Shown: positions 1 through 8,518 of the stretch, one piece after another
Layout of the letters: every line of letters starts with the position of its first letter
Numbering within the stretch: the first letter of the stretch is position 1
DNA from: Mucilaginibacter_A sp965201005
GTDB taxonomy: Bacteria > Bacteroidota > Bacteroidia > Sphingobacteriales > Sphingobacteriaceae
Assembly (NCBI RefSeq): GCF_965201005.1
Contig: NZ_OZ241747.1
Location: 620,001 to 684,000 of the forward strand
Reading direction: 5' to 3'
DNA: 64,000 bases
Made by a program: the position numbers and the translations under genes
Notes under the pieces: generated by a model
Told to the model about the DNA's origin: nothing
Databases searched by the model: none
What the model saw: only the letters and a program-made list of their open reading frames with translations

Positions 1-1
1 A

Positions 2-250
2 GTTACTAAACTATCCTATCTTGCTCCAAAGAATATACTTACACAGTTAAAGAACGATCAAAATAACTCTTATGTATCTGTAGGTAAAATAATCAACATG
101 AATACTTTTCAAAAGGAACAGGATAGGGTTTTTAAATTTCTTTCTGCGATGTTCCCTAATGTTGAAAAAAAGCATATTATTTTTAAGGTTGATACTACAC
201 AACAAAAAAATGCTTGCACTGTAATTATGGACGTGTGGTTTGGCAAGTGA
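2..250 (+). CDS. Hypothetical protein, 3' end only (cut by window edge)
   Basis: An open frame runs in from the left edge and stops at TGA 248-250, giving 82 C-terminal residues that end in VIMDVWFGK. It has ordinary amino acid composition with no signal peptide or membrane segment. The frame contains an in-frame ATG at 98, but it stays open to the edge, so the gene more likely begins outside the window. I do not recognise the family. An opposite-strand frame at 47-259 overlaps it but has low-complexity, cysteine-poor content and looks like a shadow. A copy of the window-wide repeat follows directly after the stop. Confidence 0.6.
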   Translation, partial: VTKLSYLAPKNILTQLKNDQNNSYVSVGKIINMNTFQKEQDRVFKFLSAMFPNVEKKHIIFKVDTTQQKNACTVIMDVWFGK

Positions 251-257
251 TCGCAGC

Positions 258-283
258 AATCTTCTTTTATCACCATAAAATTC
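258..283 (+). repeat. Iterated 12-mer motif, variant copy with tail
   Basis: The core reads ATCTTCTTTTAT where the consensus has ATGCTTCTTTTA, and it is followed by the conserved AAAATT block. It lies just after the stop of the first gene. Confidence 0.5.
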
Positions 284-333
284 AATACTTGATAAGAAAT
301 ACCAGATATTTGGGCCAGAACTAAGCTGCTTAA

Positions 334-1518
334 ATGTCTTTAATTGATTTTTTTTCGCCTGTGGATGCCGGGCGTTTGCTGCCCGAAAACGGCTTTAACA
401 ATGGCCGTTTGGGCACTTGTATTACTGTTTTTACCGATACTTTCCCGGATTTGGAAAACCAAAAACCTGATCTGGCCATCATCGGCGTGCTCGAAGACCG
501 CAATGCAGACGGAAATTCCGGCTGCGCTTTGGGCCCGGATTATATCCGCGAAAAATTATATCAATTGTTTGAAGGAAGTTACAAAACCAAAATTAACGAT
601 CTGGGCAACATCCGCCGCGGCGAAACGGTGGTTGACACTTTTATCGCCCTAAAAACAGTAGTGGCCGAACTGATCAAAAAAGATATTTTACCGGTCATCA
701 TCGGCGGCAGTCAGGATTTGACCTATGCCCAATACCTGGCTTACGAAGTGCTGGGGCAAAAGGTCGATCTGGTGGTTGTGGATGCCAAACTGGACATGGA
801 CGATGACCATTTCCCGGGAACGATTGAAACCACTTCTGCAGCTTACCTCAACAAGATATTTATGCACGAGCCGGATATGCTGTTCAACTTCAGCAACCTC
901 GGTTATCAAACGTATTTTGTAAACCAGGAGCGGCTGCAAATGATGGAAAAGCTGTTTTTTGATGTGCACCGTTTGGGCAGTTTAAGCGGGAAAATCCAGC
1001 TGACAGAACCTGTAATCCGCAACGCCAGCATGATTAGTTTTGATGTCGGGGCGGTTCGTTCTTCGGATGCGCAGGCTAATTTTAACGCCGTGCCGAATGG
1101 TTTTTATGGCGAAGAAGCCTGCCAGGTTTGCCGTTATGCCGGATTTAACGATAAACTCACGTCGATCGGTTTTTATGAATTTAACCCCGCTTATGACAGC
1201 AACGGGCAAACGGCGATGTTGCTGGCGCAGATGATCTGGTATTTTATTGACGGTTTTTATAATCGGAAAAAAGACTTTCCGGTTCACCCGAAATCACAAT
1301 ATCTGATCTATAAAACGAGTTTAAAGCATAAAGAACACGAACTGGTTTTTGTAAAAAGCAAAAAATCCGAACGCTGGTGGATGCAGATACCTTATCCAAC
1401 GGGCGGCTCTAAAAACGAGCGTTATCATTGGGTTCCCTGCCATTATGATGATTATTTGCTGGCAGTTTCCGGCGAAATGCCCGATCTTTGGTGGCGCACT
1501 TATCAAAAATTAATCTGA
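334..1518 (+). CDS. Arginase/ureohydrolase-fold protein, apparently without metal site
   Basis: This 394-residue protein belongs to the ureohydrolase superfamily and is often labelled formimidoylglutamase in Bacteroidota. The three family signatures are recognisable but altered. GGSQD at residues 124-128 has Gln where the metal-binding His is expected (GGDHS). DAKLD at 150-154 has Lys in place of the His of DAHxD. SFDVG at 235-239 lacks the second Asp of SxDxD. From family knowledge these residues hold the two Mn ions, so arginase or agmatinase activity is unlikely and a binding or structural role is more plausible. It has no signal peptide, so it is cytoplasmic. The ATG start agrees with the conserved N-terminus. 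The next gene follows after 43 bases that hold a repeat copy. Confidence 0.75.
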   Translation: MSLIDFFSPVDAGRLLPENGFNNGRLGTCITVFTDTFPDLENQKPDLAIIGVLEDRNADGNSGCALGPDYIREKLYQLFEGSYKTKINDLGNIRRGETVVDTFIALKTVVAELIKKDILPVIIGGSQDLTYAQYLAYEVLGQKVDLVVVDAKLDMDDDHFPGTIETTSAAYLNKIFMHEPDMLFNFSNLGYQTYFVNQERLQMMEKLFFDVHRLGSLSGKIQLTEPVIRNASMISFDVGAVRSSDAQANFNAVPNGFYGEEACQVCRYAGFNDKLTSIGFYEFNPAYDSNGQTAMLLAQMIWYFIDGFYNRKKDFPVHPKSQYLIYKTSLKHKEHELVFVKSKKSERWWMQIPYPTGGSKNERYHWVPCHYDDYLLAVSGEMPDLWWRTYQKLI

Positions 1519-1533
1519 TATTTATATTACGTT

Positions 1534-1555
1534 ATACTTCTTTTATCACCTAAAA
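1534..1555 (+). repeat. Iterated 12-mer motif, single copy with tail
   Basis: An exact core, ATACTTCTTTTA, lies at 1534-1545 and is followed by TCACCTAAAA. It sits between two co-directional genes, 15 bases past one stop and 16 before the next ATG. Confidence 0.85.
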
Positions 1556-1561
1556 AACAAC

Positions 1562-2677
1562 ATGAAAAAAATACTTTTTATAATGCTGTCGGCCTCGCCG
1601 TTTCTGGCTACTGCACAAACTGCTAATTATGATATAAAAGGGAAAATAGGAAACCTTAACCAGCCTGCTAGGGCTTATTTGATCCATCGCGATCAGGGGA
1701 AAAACATCACTGATTCTGTTGTTTTGACAGCCGGAAATTTTGAGTTTAAAGGAAATATTGCATCGCCAACACAAGCATTGTTACTGCTTGACCATGCTGG
1801 GGCTGGGCTTCAAAGTTTGGGCAGAGGAGCAGATGTGCTGAATATTTATATCGAAAACGGAACGATTGCAATCAACGGAAAAGACTCGGTAAAAACAGCA
1901 AAAATCATCGGTTCTAAATTAAACGATGACAACGCAAAACTGGCCGCGGCCATTAAGCCGGTGCTGGATAAAGCGCAGGTTTTGAACAACGATTATCAGA
2001 AAGCCACAGAAGCAGACCGCCCGAAACTGGCCGAAAAATTTACCGCACTGCAAACCGAGCAAAAGGCGGTTTTGAAAACTTTTATCCAGCAAAACCCGCA
2101 ATCGCTGGTTAGTTTGGATGCCTTGCGCGCTTTTGGTGGCCCATCGCCAAGTTACAGCGAAGTGATGCCGCTTTATGGCACTTTGTCCCCGGCGATACAA
2201 AACAGCAATAATGGCAAAGATTACAAAGCCTCTATTGAAAAACTGAAAGCAACGGCAGTAGGCTCTGTTGCGCCGGATTTTACACAGAATGACCCAGCCG
2301 GAAAACCCATCAGCCTGTCATCATTTAAAGGAAAATACGTGCTGCTGGATTTCTGGGCTTCCTGGTGCGGCCCTTGTCGGCAAGAAAACCCGAACGTGGT
2401 AAAAGCTTACAATGAGTATAAAAATAAAAACTTTACGATTTTGAGCGTTTCCTTAGATCGGCCAAACGGTAAAAATGCCTGGTTGCAAGCTATTAAAGAT
2501 GATGGTTTGGCCTGGAACCACGTTTCTGACCTTCAATTTTGGAACAATGAGGTTGCAAAATTATACAGTGTCCAATCAATCCCCGGCAACTTTCTGATTG
2601 ACCCAACCGGAAAAATTGTAGCCAAAGATTTGCGTGGTGAAGAACTGGAGCAAAAGCTGGCACAAGTGCTGAAATAA
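1562..2677 (+). CDS. TlpA-family thioredoxin with N-terminal DUF4369 domain
   Basis: This 371-residue secreted protein begins with a signal peptide ending near residue 18 (ATAQ). A DUF4369-like beta-rich domain follows (about 20-120), then an alpha-helical linker (about 125-225) and a C-terminal thioredoxin/AhpC-TSA domain (about 235-370). The active site CxxC is WCGPC, with cis-Pro in SIPGNFLID. Such proteins act in the Bacteroidota periplasm or at the outer membrane as thiol:disulfide oxidoreductases. The substrate cannot be told from sequence. It is convergent with the DinB gene, with a repeat hairpin between them. Confidence 0.88.
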   Translation: MKKILFIMLSASPFLATAQTANYDIKGKIGNLNQPARAYLIHRDQGKNITDSVVLTAGNFEFKGNIASPTQALLLLDHAGAGLQSLGRGADVLNIYIENGTIAINGKDSVKTAKIIGSKLNDDNAKLAAAIKPVLDKAQVLNNDYQKATEADRPKLAEKFTALQTEQKAVLKTFIQQNPQSLVSLDALRAFGGPSPSYSEVMPLYGTLSPAIQNSNNGKDYKASIEKLKATAVGSVAPDFTQNDPAGKPISLSSFKGKYVLLDFWASWCGPCRQENPNVVKAYNEYKNKNFTILSVSLDRPNGKNAWLQAIKDDGLAWNHVSDLQFWNNEVAKLYSVQSIPGNFLIDPTGKIVAKDLRGEELEQKLAQVLK

Positions 2678-2678
2678 C

Positions 2679-2747
2679 AAATTTAGGTTGATAAAAGAAG
2701 CATTGGATATATAATTGATACGATGCTTCTTTTATCAACTATTTTTC
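2679..2747. repeat. Inverted pair of the iterated motif between convergent genes
   Basis: Cores TAAAAGAAGCAT (2692-2703) and ATGCTTCTTTTA (2723-2734) form perfect 14-bp arms with the flanking G/C, around a 19-base loop. The upstream tail AAATTTAGG starts at 2679. The stop codon of the DinB gene (2739-2741) lies inside the second tail. A bidirectional terminator is a reasonable inference. Confidence 0.85.
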
Positions 2748-3233
2748 GTCTGCCGATGGCCCGTATAATCCCGGAACCGGCAGATCATTCAGCCTTAAAT
2801 AAACGGTTAACTGGCCACGATGATGAATAAAGTGGTTCATCACGATAAAACGCAAAACGTTAATACGCGGCATATCAAAAATAATATGGTTGCCGTGCTG
2901 TAGTTTCCAGTTGGCCAATAACGTTTCATCCGAAGCACTTTCCAGCGCGGCCAAAGCATTGGCCACGTGCTTTTTGTGGTTTTGCAGAAGTTCTGCCTGT
3001 GTTGCCGCAGGTATCGGCCGATTGTCAGGAACGGAAAAATCCATATTTTCTTGTTGGATAATCGGTGTAATCCAGGAGGTTAGCTGTGCAACATGATTGG
3101 CCAGGGCACCAATGCTCATGCTTTTTTCGTGCGGTTTCCAGCCAAATTTTTCATCAGGGATACGTTCAAAAATCCGTTCGGTTAAAGCGGATTCGCGTTT
3201 TAATTCTTGTATAAATGCTTCGTTTAAGGCCAT
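2739..3233 (-). CDS. DinB-family putative metal-dependent protein
   Basis: This 164-residue protein is a four-helix-bundle DinB/YfiT-like member. The three histidines expected to bind the metal are visible: His47 in ANHVAQ, and His134 and His138 in NHFIHHRGQ. Relatives include bacillithiol or glutathione-type transferases and uncharacterised stress proteins, so no substrate can be assigned. There is no signal peptide. It lies downstream of purD on the same strand with 72 bases between, and that gap holds a repeat copy. Confidence 0.8.
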   Translation of the reverse strand: MALNEAFIQELKRESALTERIFERIPDEKFGWKPHEKSMSIGALANHVAQLTSWITPIIQQENMDFSVPDNRPIPAATQAELLQNHKKHVANALAALESASDETLLANWKLQHGNHIIFDMPRINVLRFIVMNHFIHHRGQLTVYLRLNDLPVPGLYGPSADEK

Positions 3234-3281
3234 TTTTATTGTTTTAAGTTGGATTTTTGTTTGATGGAAATTAGCAAGGTG

Positions 3282-3307
3282 ATACTTCTTTTATCGGGTA
3301 AAATTTC
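3282..3307 (+). repeat. Iterated 12-mer motif at the purD 3' end
   Basis: An exact core, ATACTTCTTTTA, lies at 3282-3293 with tail TCGGGTAAAATTTC. The tail overlaps the purD stop codon (3306-3308). Read on the gene strand, the gene end comes first and the core second. Confidence 0.85.
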
Positions 3308-4580
3308 AGATCAGGTCAAAACCAATGTCTTTCCTAAATTGCATACCGTCAAAATAAATCCGGGCAGCATCCAAAGTAGCTTGTTGCAAAGCGTTAAACA
3401 TCGTATCCTGTAAGCTGGTTATGGCCAAAACACGGCCGCCGACTGTTTTAATTTCGCCGTTTTCCAGCTTGGTCCCGGCCTGAAAAACCATGGACCCGCG
3501 CACATTTTCAATCCCTGTTATGGTTCTGTTCTTAAGATATTCGCCGGGATAGCCGCCAGCCACCATCATTACGGTTGCCGCAATTTGATCGGAAATTTTA
3601 AGGTTGATCTGATCCAGATTGCCTGATGCTGTGGCTTGTAAAATTTCTACCAGATCATTCTCAATCCGCGGTAAAACCGATTCCGTTTCCGGGTCGCCCA
3701 TGCGGCAATTATACTCGATTACGTAAGGTTCGCCGCCGCAGTTCATCAAGCCGATAAAAATAAAACCGACATACGGAATATTTGCATTTTGCAAACCCTG
3801 CATGGTTGGTTTTACAATGCGCTCCTCAACTTTGGCCATAAAAGTAGCATCCGCAAATGGCACCGGCGAAACAGAACCCATGCCGCCAGTATTTAAACCG
3901 GTATCGCCCTCGCCAATGCGTTTGTAGTCTTTAGCTTCGGGCAAAATTTTGTAGTTTTTGCCGTCCGTAAGCACAAAAACAGACAATTCTATGCCTTGCA
4001 AAAACTCCTCAACAACAACTTTTTTACTGGCGGCACCAAATTTGGCATCACGCAGCATGGCCGTTAATTCCTGTTGTGCTTCTTCCCAACCGGTGCAGAT
4101 CAAAACGCCTTTTCCCGCGGCCAAACCATCGGCTTTTAACACAATAGGCAAACCATGTGTGGCCAGGTAAGCCAAACCTTCGTCCAGCGTTTCGGGTGTA
4201 AATGTTTTGGAAGCAGCCGTTGGGATGCTGTTTTTAAACATAAATTCTTTGGAAAAATCCTTGCTGCCTTCCAATTGTGCGGCTTGCTTTTGCGGACCGA
4301 TCACAGGAATGTTTTTGAGCGATCCATCCGCCAGGAAAAAATCATGGATGCCGTTTACCAGCGGTTCTTCCGGGCCAACCAAAACCAGATCAATGCTGTT
4401 TTTATGCACTAAATTTTTGATCCCTTCAAAATCATTTACGTTGAGATCAACGTTTTGGCCATAAATACCGGTTCCGGCGTTACCAGGCGCAATAAATAAT
4501 TGATCGCATTTCGGGCTTTGCGATAATTTCCAGGCAAAAGCACTTTCTCTTCCGCCGGACCCGAGAAGCAGGATGTTCAT
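3306..4580 (-). CDS. purD: Phosphoribosylamine--glycine ligase
   Basis: GAR synthetase makes glycinamide ribonucleotide from phosphoribosylamine, glycine and ATP, the second step of purine synthesis. The N-terminal Rossmann part starts MNILLLGSGGRESA. The ATP-grasp core carries LKADGLAAGKGV and GDTGLNTGGMGS, and the acidic metal-binding segment is VIEYNCRMGDPE. I chose ATG 4580 (424 residues) over a longer frame from 4619, because the family starts directly with the glycine-rich loop. A box resembling TAnnTTTG (one mismatch) lies just upstream on the gene strand. It is divergent from secA. Confidence 0.95.
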   Translation of the reverse strand: MNILLLGSGGRESAFAWKLSQSPKCDQLFIAPGNAGTGIYGQNVDLNVNDFEGIKNLVHKNSIDLVLVGPEEPLVNGIHDFFLADGSLKNIPVIGPQKQAAQLEGSKDFSKEFMFKNSIPTAASKTFTPETLDEGLAYLATHGLPIVLKADGLAAGKGVLICTGWEEAQQELTAMLRDAKFGAASKKVVVEEFLQGIELSVFVLTDGKNYKILPEAKDYKRIGEGDTGLNTGGMGSVSPVPFADATFMAKVEERIVKPTMQGLQNANIPYVGFIFIGLMNCGGEPYVIEYNCRMGDPETESVLPRIENDLVEILQATASGNLDQINLKISDQIAATVMMVAGGYPGEYLKNRTITGIENVRGSMVFQAGTKLENGEIKTVGGRVLAITSLQDTMFNALQQATLDAARIYFDGMQFRKDIGFDLI

Positions 4581-4725
4581 TCGGTAAAGATAGAATTTGC
4601 AGGAGTGTTTTGTAGCCAAGCTACAATAAATCTGTTATTAATCCGTAATTTTACCTGCCATTTTGGCCTCGGCCAGCGGTGGCGTAATTGTTGCAAACGA
4701 AGAATTTTATCTTAAGATCAAATAC

Positions 4726-7700
4726 ATGTTGGGATTTATCAGTAAGCTTTTCGGTAATAAATCGGAGCGGGACGTTAAAGGCGTGCAGCCTTTGGTAGAA
4801 AAAATAAAGGCAGAATTTGCCAAGCTGGAGCAGATCAGTAATGATGAGTTGCGCGCAAAAACCATCGATTTCAAAGCCCGGATCAGTGCAGGCTTAGAAA
4901 AAACCGATGCCGAAATCAAAGCCGCAAAAGAGGAAGCAGAAAACGATTCTTCTATCGAAGTAAACCGCAAAGTGGAACTTTACGGTGAAATTGATAAGCT
5001 GGAAAAAGACCGCAACAAAGAGCTTGAAGTTATTTTGATGGAGATTTTGCCGGAAGCTTTTGCCGTGGTAAAAGAAACAGCGCGCCGCCTGGCCAATAAT
5101 AAAACGCTGGAAGTTACGGCCACAGATTTCGATCGGGAACTGGCAGCTCATAAAAAGAACGTTTTGATTTCGGGCGATAAAGCCATTCACCACAACTCCT
5201 GGCTGGCTGCCGGAAACGAAGTAACGTGGAACATGGTACATTATGATGTGCAGCTGATTGGCGGTATCGTTTTGCACGAAGGAAAAATTGCCGAAATGGC
5301 AACAGGTGAAGGTAAAACGCTGGTGGCAACATTACCTGCTTACCTGAATGCCCTGGCCGGGCAAGGCGTGCACATCGTTACCGTGAATGATTATCTGGCC
5401 CGTCGGGACAGTGAATGGATGGGCCCATTGTATGAGTTTCATGGCTTGTCGGTAGATTGTATAGATCGCCATGAGCCAAACTCCGAAGAACGCAGAAATG
5501 CTTATTTAGCAGATATTACCTTTGGCACCAACAACGAATTTGGTTTTGATTACCTGCGTGACAACATGACACGCAGCCCTGAAGAACTGGTACAGCGCAA
5601 ACTGCATTACGCGATGGTGGATGAGGTGGATTCGGTTTTAATTGATGACGCCCGTACGCCGCTGATAATTTCTGGGCCGGTTCCGCGTGGTGATGAGCAT
5701 GAGTTTTATGATTTGAAACCACGTATTGAACGTTTGGTAAACGTACAGAAAGCGTACATAACCACCAAGCTGAATGAAGCCAAAAAGCAAATTGCGGAAG
5801 GAAAATCCGGTGTGGATGAAGGCGGTTTGGCATTGTTGCGGGCACATCGCGGTTTACCAAAAAACAAAGCTTTGATCAAGTTTTTGAGCGAGCAGAACAT
5901 CAAACCGGTGCTCAACAAAACCGAAAACTATTACATGCAGGATCAGAATAAAGAAATGCCCAAAGTGGATGAGGAGCTTTATTTTGTAATTGATGAAAAA
6001 AACAACTCGGTAGAACTGACCGAAAAAGGGATTGAACTGATCACCACTTCCGGTGAAGATCCGCACTTTTTTGTAATGCCGGACGTGGGTACGGAAGTTG
6101 CCGAAATTGAAAAATCAAGTTTTTCTGCAGAAGAAAAAGTAGCTAAAAAAGATGAGTTGATGCGCGATTTTTCCATCAAATCAGAACGTATCCATTCTGT
6201 AAACCAGTTGCTTAAAGCTTATACTTTGTTTGAGCGCGATACCGAATACATTTTGGATGATGGAAAAGTAAAGATCGTGGATGAGCAAACCGGCCGTGTT
6301 TTAGATGGCCGTCGTTATTCTGATGGTTTGCACCAGGCTATTGAAGCCAAAGAAAATGTGAAGGTGGAAGATGCCTCGCAAACTTTTGCAACAGTTACGC
6401 TGCAAAACTATTTTAGAATGTATCACAAATTGTGCGGTATGACGGGTACAGCAGTTACCGAAGCCGGTGAATTCTGGGAAATATACAAGCTGGACGTGGT
6501 AGAAATACCGACCAATACACCTGCAAGCCGTGCTGATCGTCAGGATTTGGTTTACCGGACCATGCGCGAAAAATACAATGCCGTTGCCGATGAAATTGTA
6601 ACGTTAACGCAAGCTGGCCGACCGGTTTTGGTGGGTACAACTTCCGTAGAAATATCTGAATTATTAAGCCGGATGTTGAAATTGCGTGGCATTAAACATA
6701 ACGTTTTGAACGCCAAAATGCACCAGAAAGAAGCGGATATTGTTGCTGAAGCCGGTAAAACCGGAACCGTAACCATTGCCACCAATATGGCTGGCCGTGG
6801 TACAGATATTAAGCTGGGCGAAGGAGTAAAAGATGCCGGTGGTTTGGCCATTGTGGGCACAGAACGCCATGAATCCCGCCGGGTTGACCGGCAGTTGCGC
6901 GGTCGTTCCGGTCGTCAGGGTGATCCGGGTTCTTCGCAGTTTTTCGTTTCGCTGGAAGATGATCTGATGCGTTTGTTCGGTTCCGAACGGATTTCGGGAC
7001 TGATGGTAAAAATGGGCATTGAGGATGGTGAAGTAATCCAGCATTCCATGATCACCAAATCTATCGAACGCGCACAGAAAAAAGTAGAAGAGAACAACTT
7101 TGGCATCCGTAAACGTTTGCTGGAGTATGATGACGTGATGAACTCGCAGCGTACCGTTATCTACACGCGCCGTAAAAATGCGTTGTTTGGCGAACGGCTG
7201 GATGTTGATTTGAACAATACCATTTTTGATGTAACAGAAGATGTGGTAACCGAGTTTAAAGACGCCAACAACTATGAAGGTTTTCAGTTGGAGATGATCC
7301 GTTTGTTTTCAGTTGATACAGCAATTACAGCCGAAGATTTTACCGCTAAAAACAGTATGGCATTGGTTGAAACGGCTTTCCACGAGATTACGGATTTTTA
7401 TAAACGCAAATCAGAGGCGATTGCCAAACAGGCTTATCCAGTTTTGAAAGATGTTTATGATACGCGCGGCAACATGATCGAAAACATTATTGTGCCTTTT
7501 ACAGATGGTGTTCATGGCATTCAAGTTGCTGTCCCGTTGCAAAAAGCAGTGGAAAACAATGGTCAGGAAGTATTGAAATCCTTCGAGAAAAACGTGGTTT
7601 TGACCTTTATTGATGATGCCTGGAAAGAACATTTGCGCGAAATGGACGAGCTGAAGCAATCAGTACAAAACGCCGTTTACGAGCAGAAAGACCCGTTGCT

Positions 7701-8034
7701 GGTTTACAAGTTTGAAGCTTTTGAATTGTTCCGCCAGATGCTGGCCAGTGTAAACAAGGAAATTGTAAGTTTCCTGTTTAAAGGAGGCATTCCGGTACAG
7801 CAGCAACCGGAAGAAATCCGTGAAGCAAGGCCGGAGCCAAAGCTGGATATGCGGCAGATGCGCGTTTCTAAACCGCAATTGGTACACGAAACCAACGGCG
7901 TGCCGGATGAAGACACACGCGAACTGCAAAAACCAACGCCTGTAAAAGTGGAGCAGAAAATTGGCAGAAATGATCCCTGCCCTTGCGGAAGCGGTAAAAA
8001 ATACAAAAACTGCCACGGTGTAGGTTCAGCATAA
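4726..8034 (+). CDS. secA: Preprotein translocase ATPase SecA
   Basis: SecA drives export of unfolded preproteins through SecYEG. In this 1102-residue protein, Walker A is GEGKT near residue 194 and the Walker B DEVD is near 299. The preprotein cross-linking region follows, then the second helicase domain (TNMAGRGTDI and ERHESRRVDRQLRGRSGRQGD), the helical scaffold and a C-terminal zinc-binding SEC-C tail, CPCGSGKKYKNCHG. The length exceeds E. coli SecA (901), and the insertions include about residues 330-420, as in other Bacteroidota. The ATG at 4726 gives MLGFISKLFGN, which matches the family better than the longer frame from 4663. Confidence 0.97.
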   Translation: MLGFISKLFGNKSERDVKGVQPLVEKIKAEFAKLEQISNDELRAKTIDFKARISAGLEKTDAEIKAAKEEAENDSSIEVNRKVELYGEIDKLEKDRNKELEVILMEILPEAFAVVKETARRLANNKTLEVTATDFDRELAAHKKNVLISGDKAIHHNSWLAAGNEVTWNMVHYDVQLIGGIVLHEGKIAEMATGEGKTLVATLPAYLNALAGQGVHIVTVNDYLARRDSEWMGPLYEFHGLSVDCIDRHEPNSEERRNAYLADITFGTNNEFGFDYLRDNMTRSPEELVQRKLHYAMVDEVDSVLIDDARTPLIISGPVPRGDEHEFYDLKPRIERLVNVQKAYITTKLNEAKKQIAEGKSGVDEGGLALLRAHRGLPKNKALIKFLSEQNIKPVLNKTENYYMQDQNKEMPKVDEELYFVIDEKNNSVELTEKGIELITTSGEDPHFFVMPDVGTEVAEIEKSSFSAEEKVAKKDELMRDFSIKSERIHSVNQLLKAYTLFERDTEYILDDGKVKIVDEQTGRVLDGRRYSDGLHQAIEAKENVKVEDASQTFATVTLQNYFRMYHKLCGMTGTAVTEAGEFWEIYKLDVVEIPTNTPASRADRQDLVYRTMREKYNAVADEIVTLTQAGRPVLVGTTSVEISELLSRMLKLRGIKHNVLNAKMHQKEADIVAEAGKTGTVTIATNMAGRGTDIKLGEGVKDAGGLAIVGTERHESRRVDRQLRGRSGRQGDPGSSQFFVSLEDDLMRLFGSERISGLMVKMGIEDGEVIQHSMITKSIERAQKKVEENNFGIRKRLLEYDDVMNSQRTVIYTRRKNALFGERLDVDLNNTIFDVTEDVVTEFKDANNYEGFQLEMIRLFSVDTAITAEDFTAKNSMALVETAFHEITDFYKRKSEAIAKQAYPVLKDVYDTRGNMIENIIVPFTDGVHGIQVAVPLQKAVENNGQEVLKSFEKNVVLTFIDDAWKEHLREMDELKQSVQNAVYEQKDPLLVYKFEAFELFRQMLASVNKEIVSFLFKGGIPVQQQPEEIREARPEPKLDMRQMRVSKPQLVHETNGVPDEDTRELQKPTPVKVEQKIGRNDPCPCGSGKKYKNCHGVGSA

Positions 8035-8044
8035 ATTATTCTGG

Positions 8045-8518
8045 ATGACACACCAAAATTTATACCCTAAAAGAAGCATCCGGGCAACACCAGTCTGGAT
8101 GCTTCTTTTATCAATGTTTTTTCTGACTGTAAAATCCTCCGCACAAATACGCGGGGAAGTTGAGGTAATCAAAGACCCGCGGATTGATTCGATCATTGCA
8201 CACCGTTTAATCGATATAAAATCCCCGTTAGGAAAAATCGGAAACAGTTCTGGTTATGGCTATCGTGTACAGTTTTTCATCAGCCCAAAACGCAATGAAA
8301 TTTATGCAAAACAGGCTGCTTTTAATGAGCTTTATCCTGATTTGCGCACCTATATTATTTATCGCGAACCTAATTACAAGCTCAAAGCCGGTGATTTCAG
8401 GACTCGGTTGGAAGCACAAAAACTGATGCGCGATATCCGGCCGCAGTTTCCAACGTTGTTTTTGCTTTCCGAAAAAATCAATCTACCTAAACCCGACGCT
8501 GCTGATGCTAAAAACTAA
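8045..8518 (+). CDS. SPOR-domain protein, exported
   Basis: This 157-residue protein has an N-terminal signal sequence (positively charged PKRSIR, hydrophobic WMLLLSMFFLTV, cleavage near SSAQ) and a short SPOR-like domain in the second half (YRVQFFIS...RTYIIYREPNYKLKAGDF.TRLEAQKLM). SPOR domains bind denuded peptidoglycan, so a periplasmic or cell-wall role is likely. The start at 8045 is preferred because it supplies the charged n-region; ATG 8099 is an alternative. The signal-peptide region is itself built on an inverted pair of the iterated repeat. Its end overlaps the next gene by 14 bases, so the two are probably co-transcribed. Confidence 0.8.
   Translation: MTHQNLYPKRSIRATPVWMLLLSMFFLTVKSSAQIRGEVEVIKDPRIDSIIAHRLIDIKSPLGKIGNSSGYGYRVQFFISPKRNEIYAKQAAFNELYPDLRTYIIYREPNYKLKAGDFRTRLEAQKLMRDIRPQFPTLFLLSEKINLPKPDAADAKN
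8055..8116. repeat. Inverted pair of the iterated motif inside a signal-peptide region
   Basis: TAAAAGAAGCAT (8068-8079, with AAAATTT tail from 8055) faces ATGCTTCTTTTA (8099-8110). The arms extend by CC/GG outside the cores. The second core encodes MLLLS of the SPOR protein. Confidence 0.85.

Noticed and set aside
47..259. 70-codon minus-strand frame at the left edge
   Set aside because: It lies antisense to an open plus-strand frame that continues to the window edge and has better composition.
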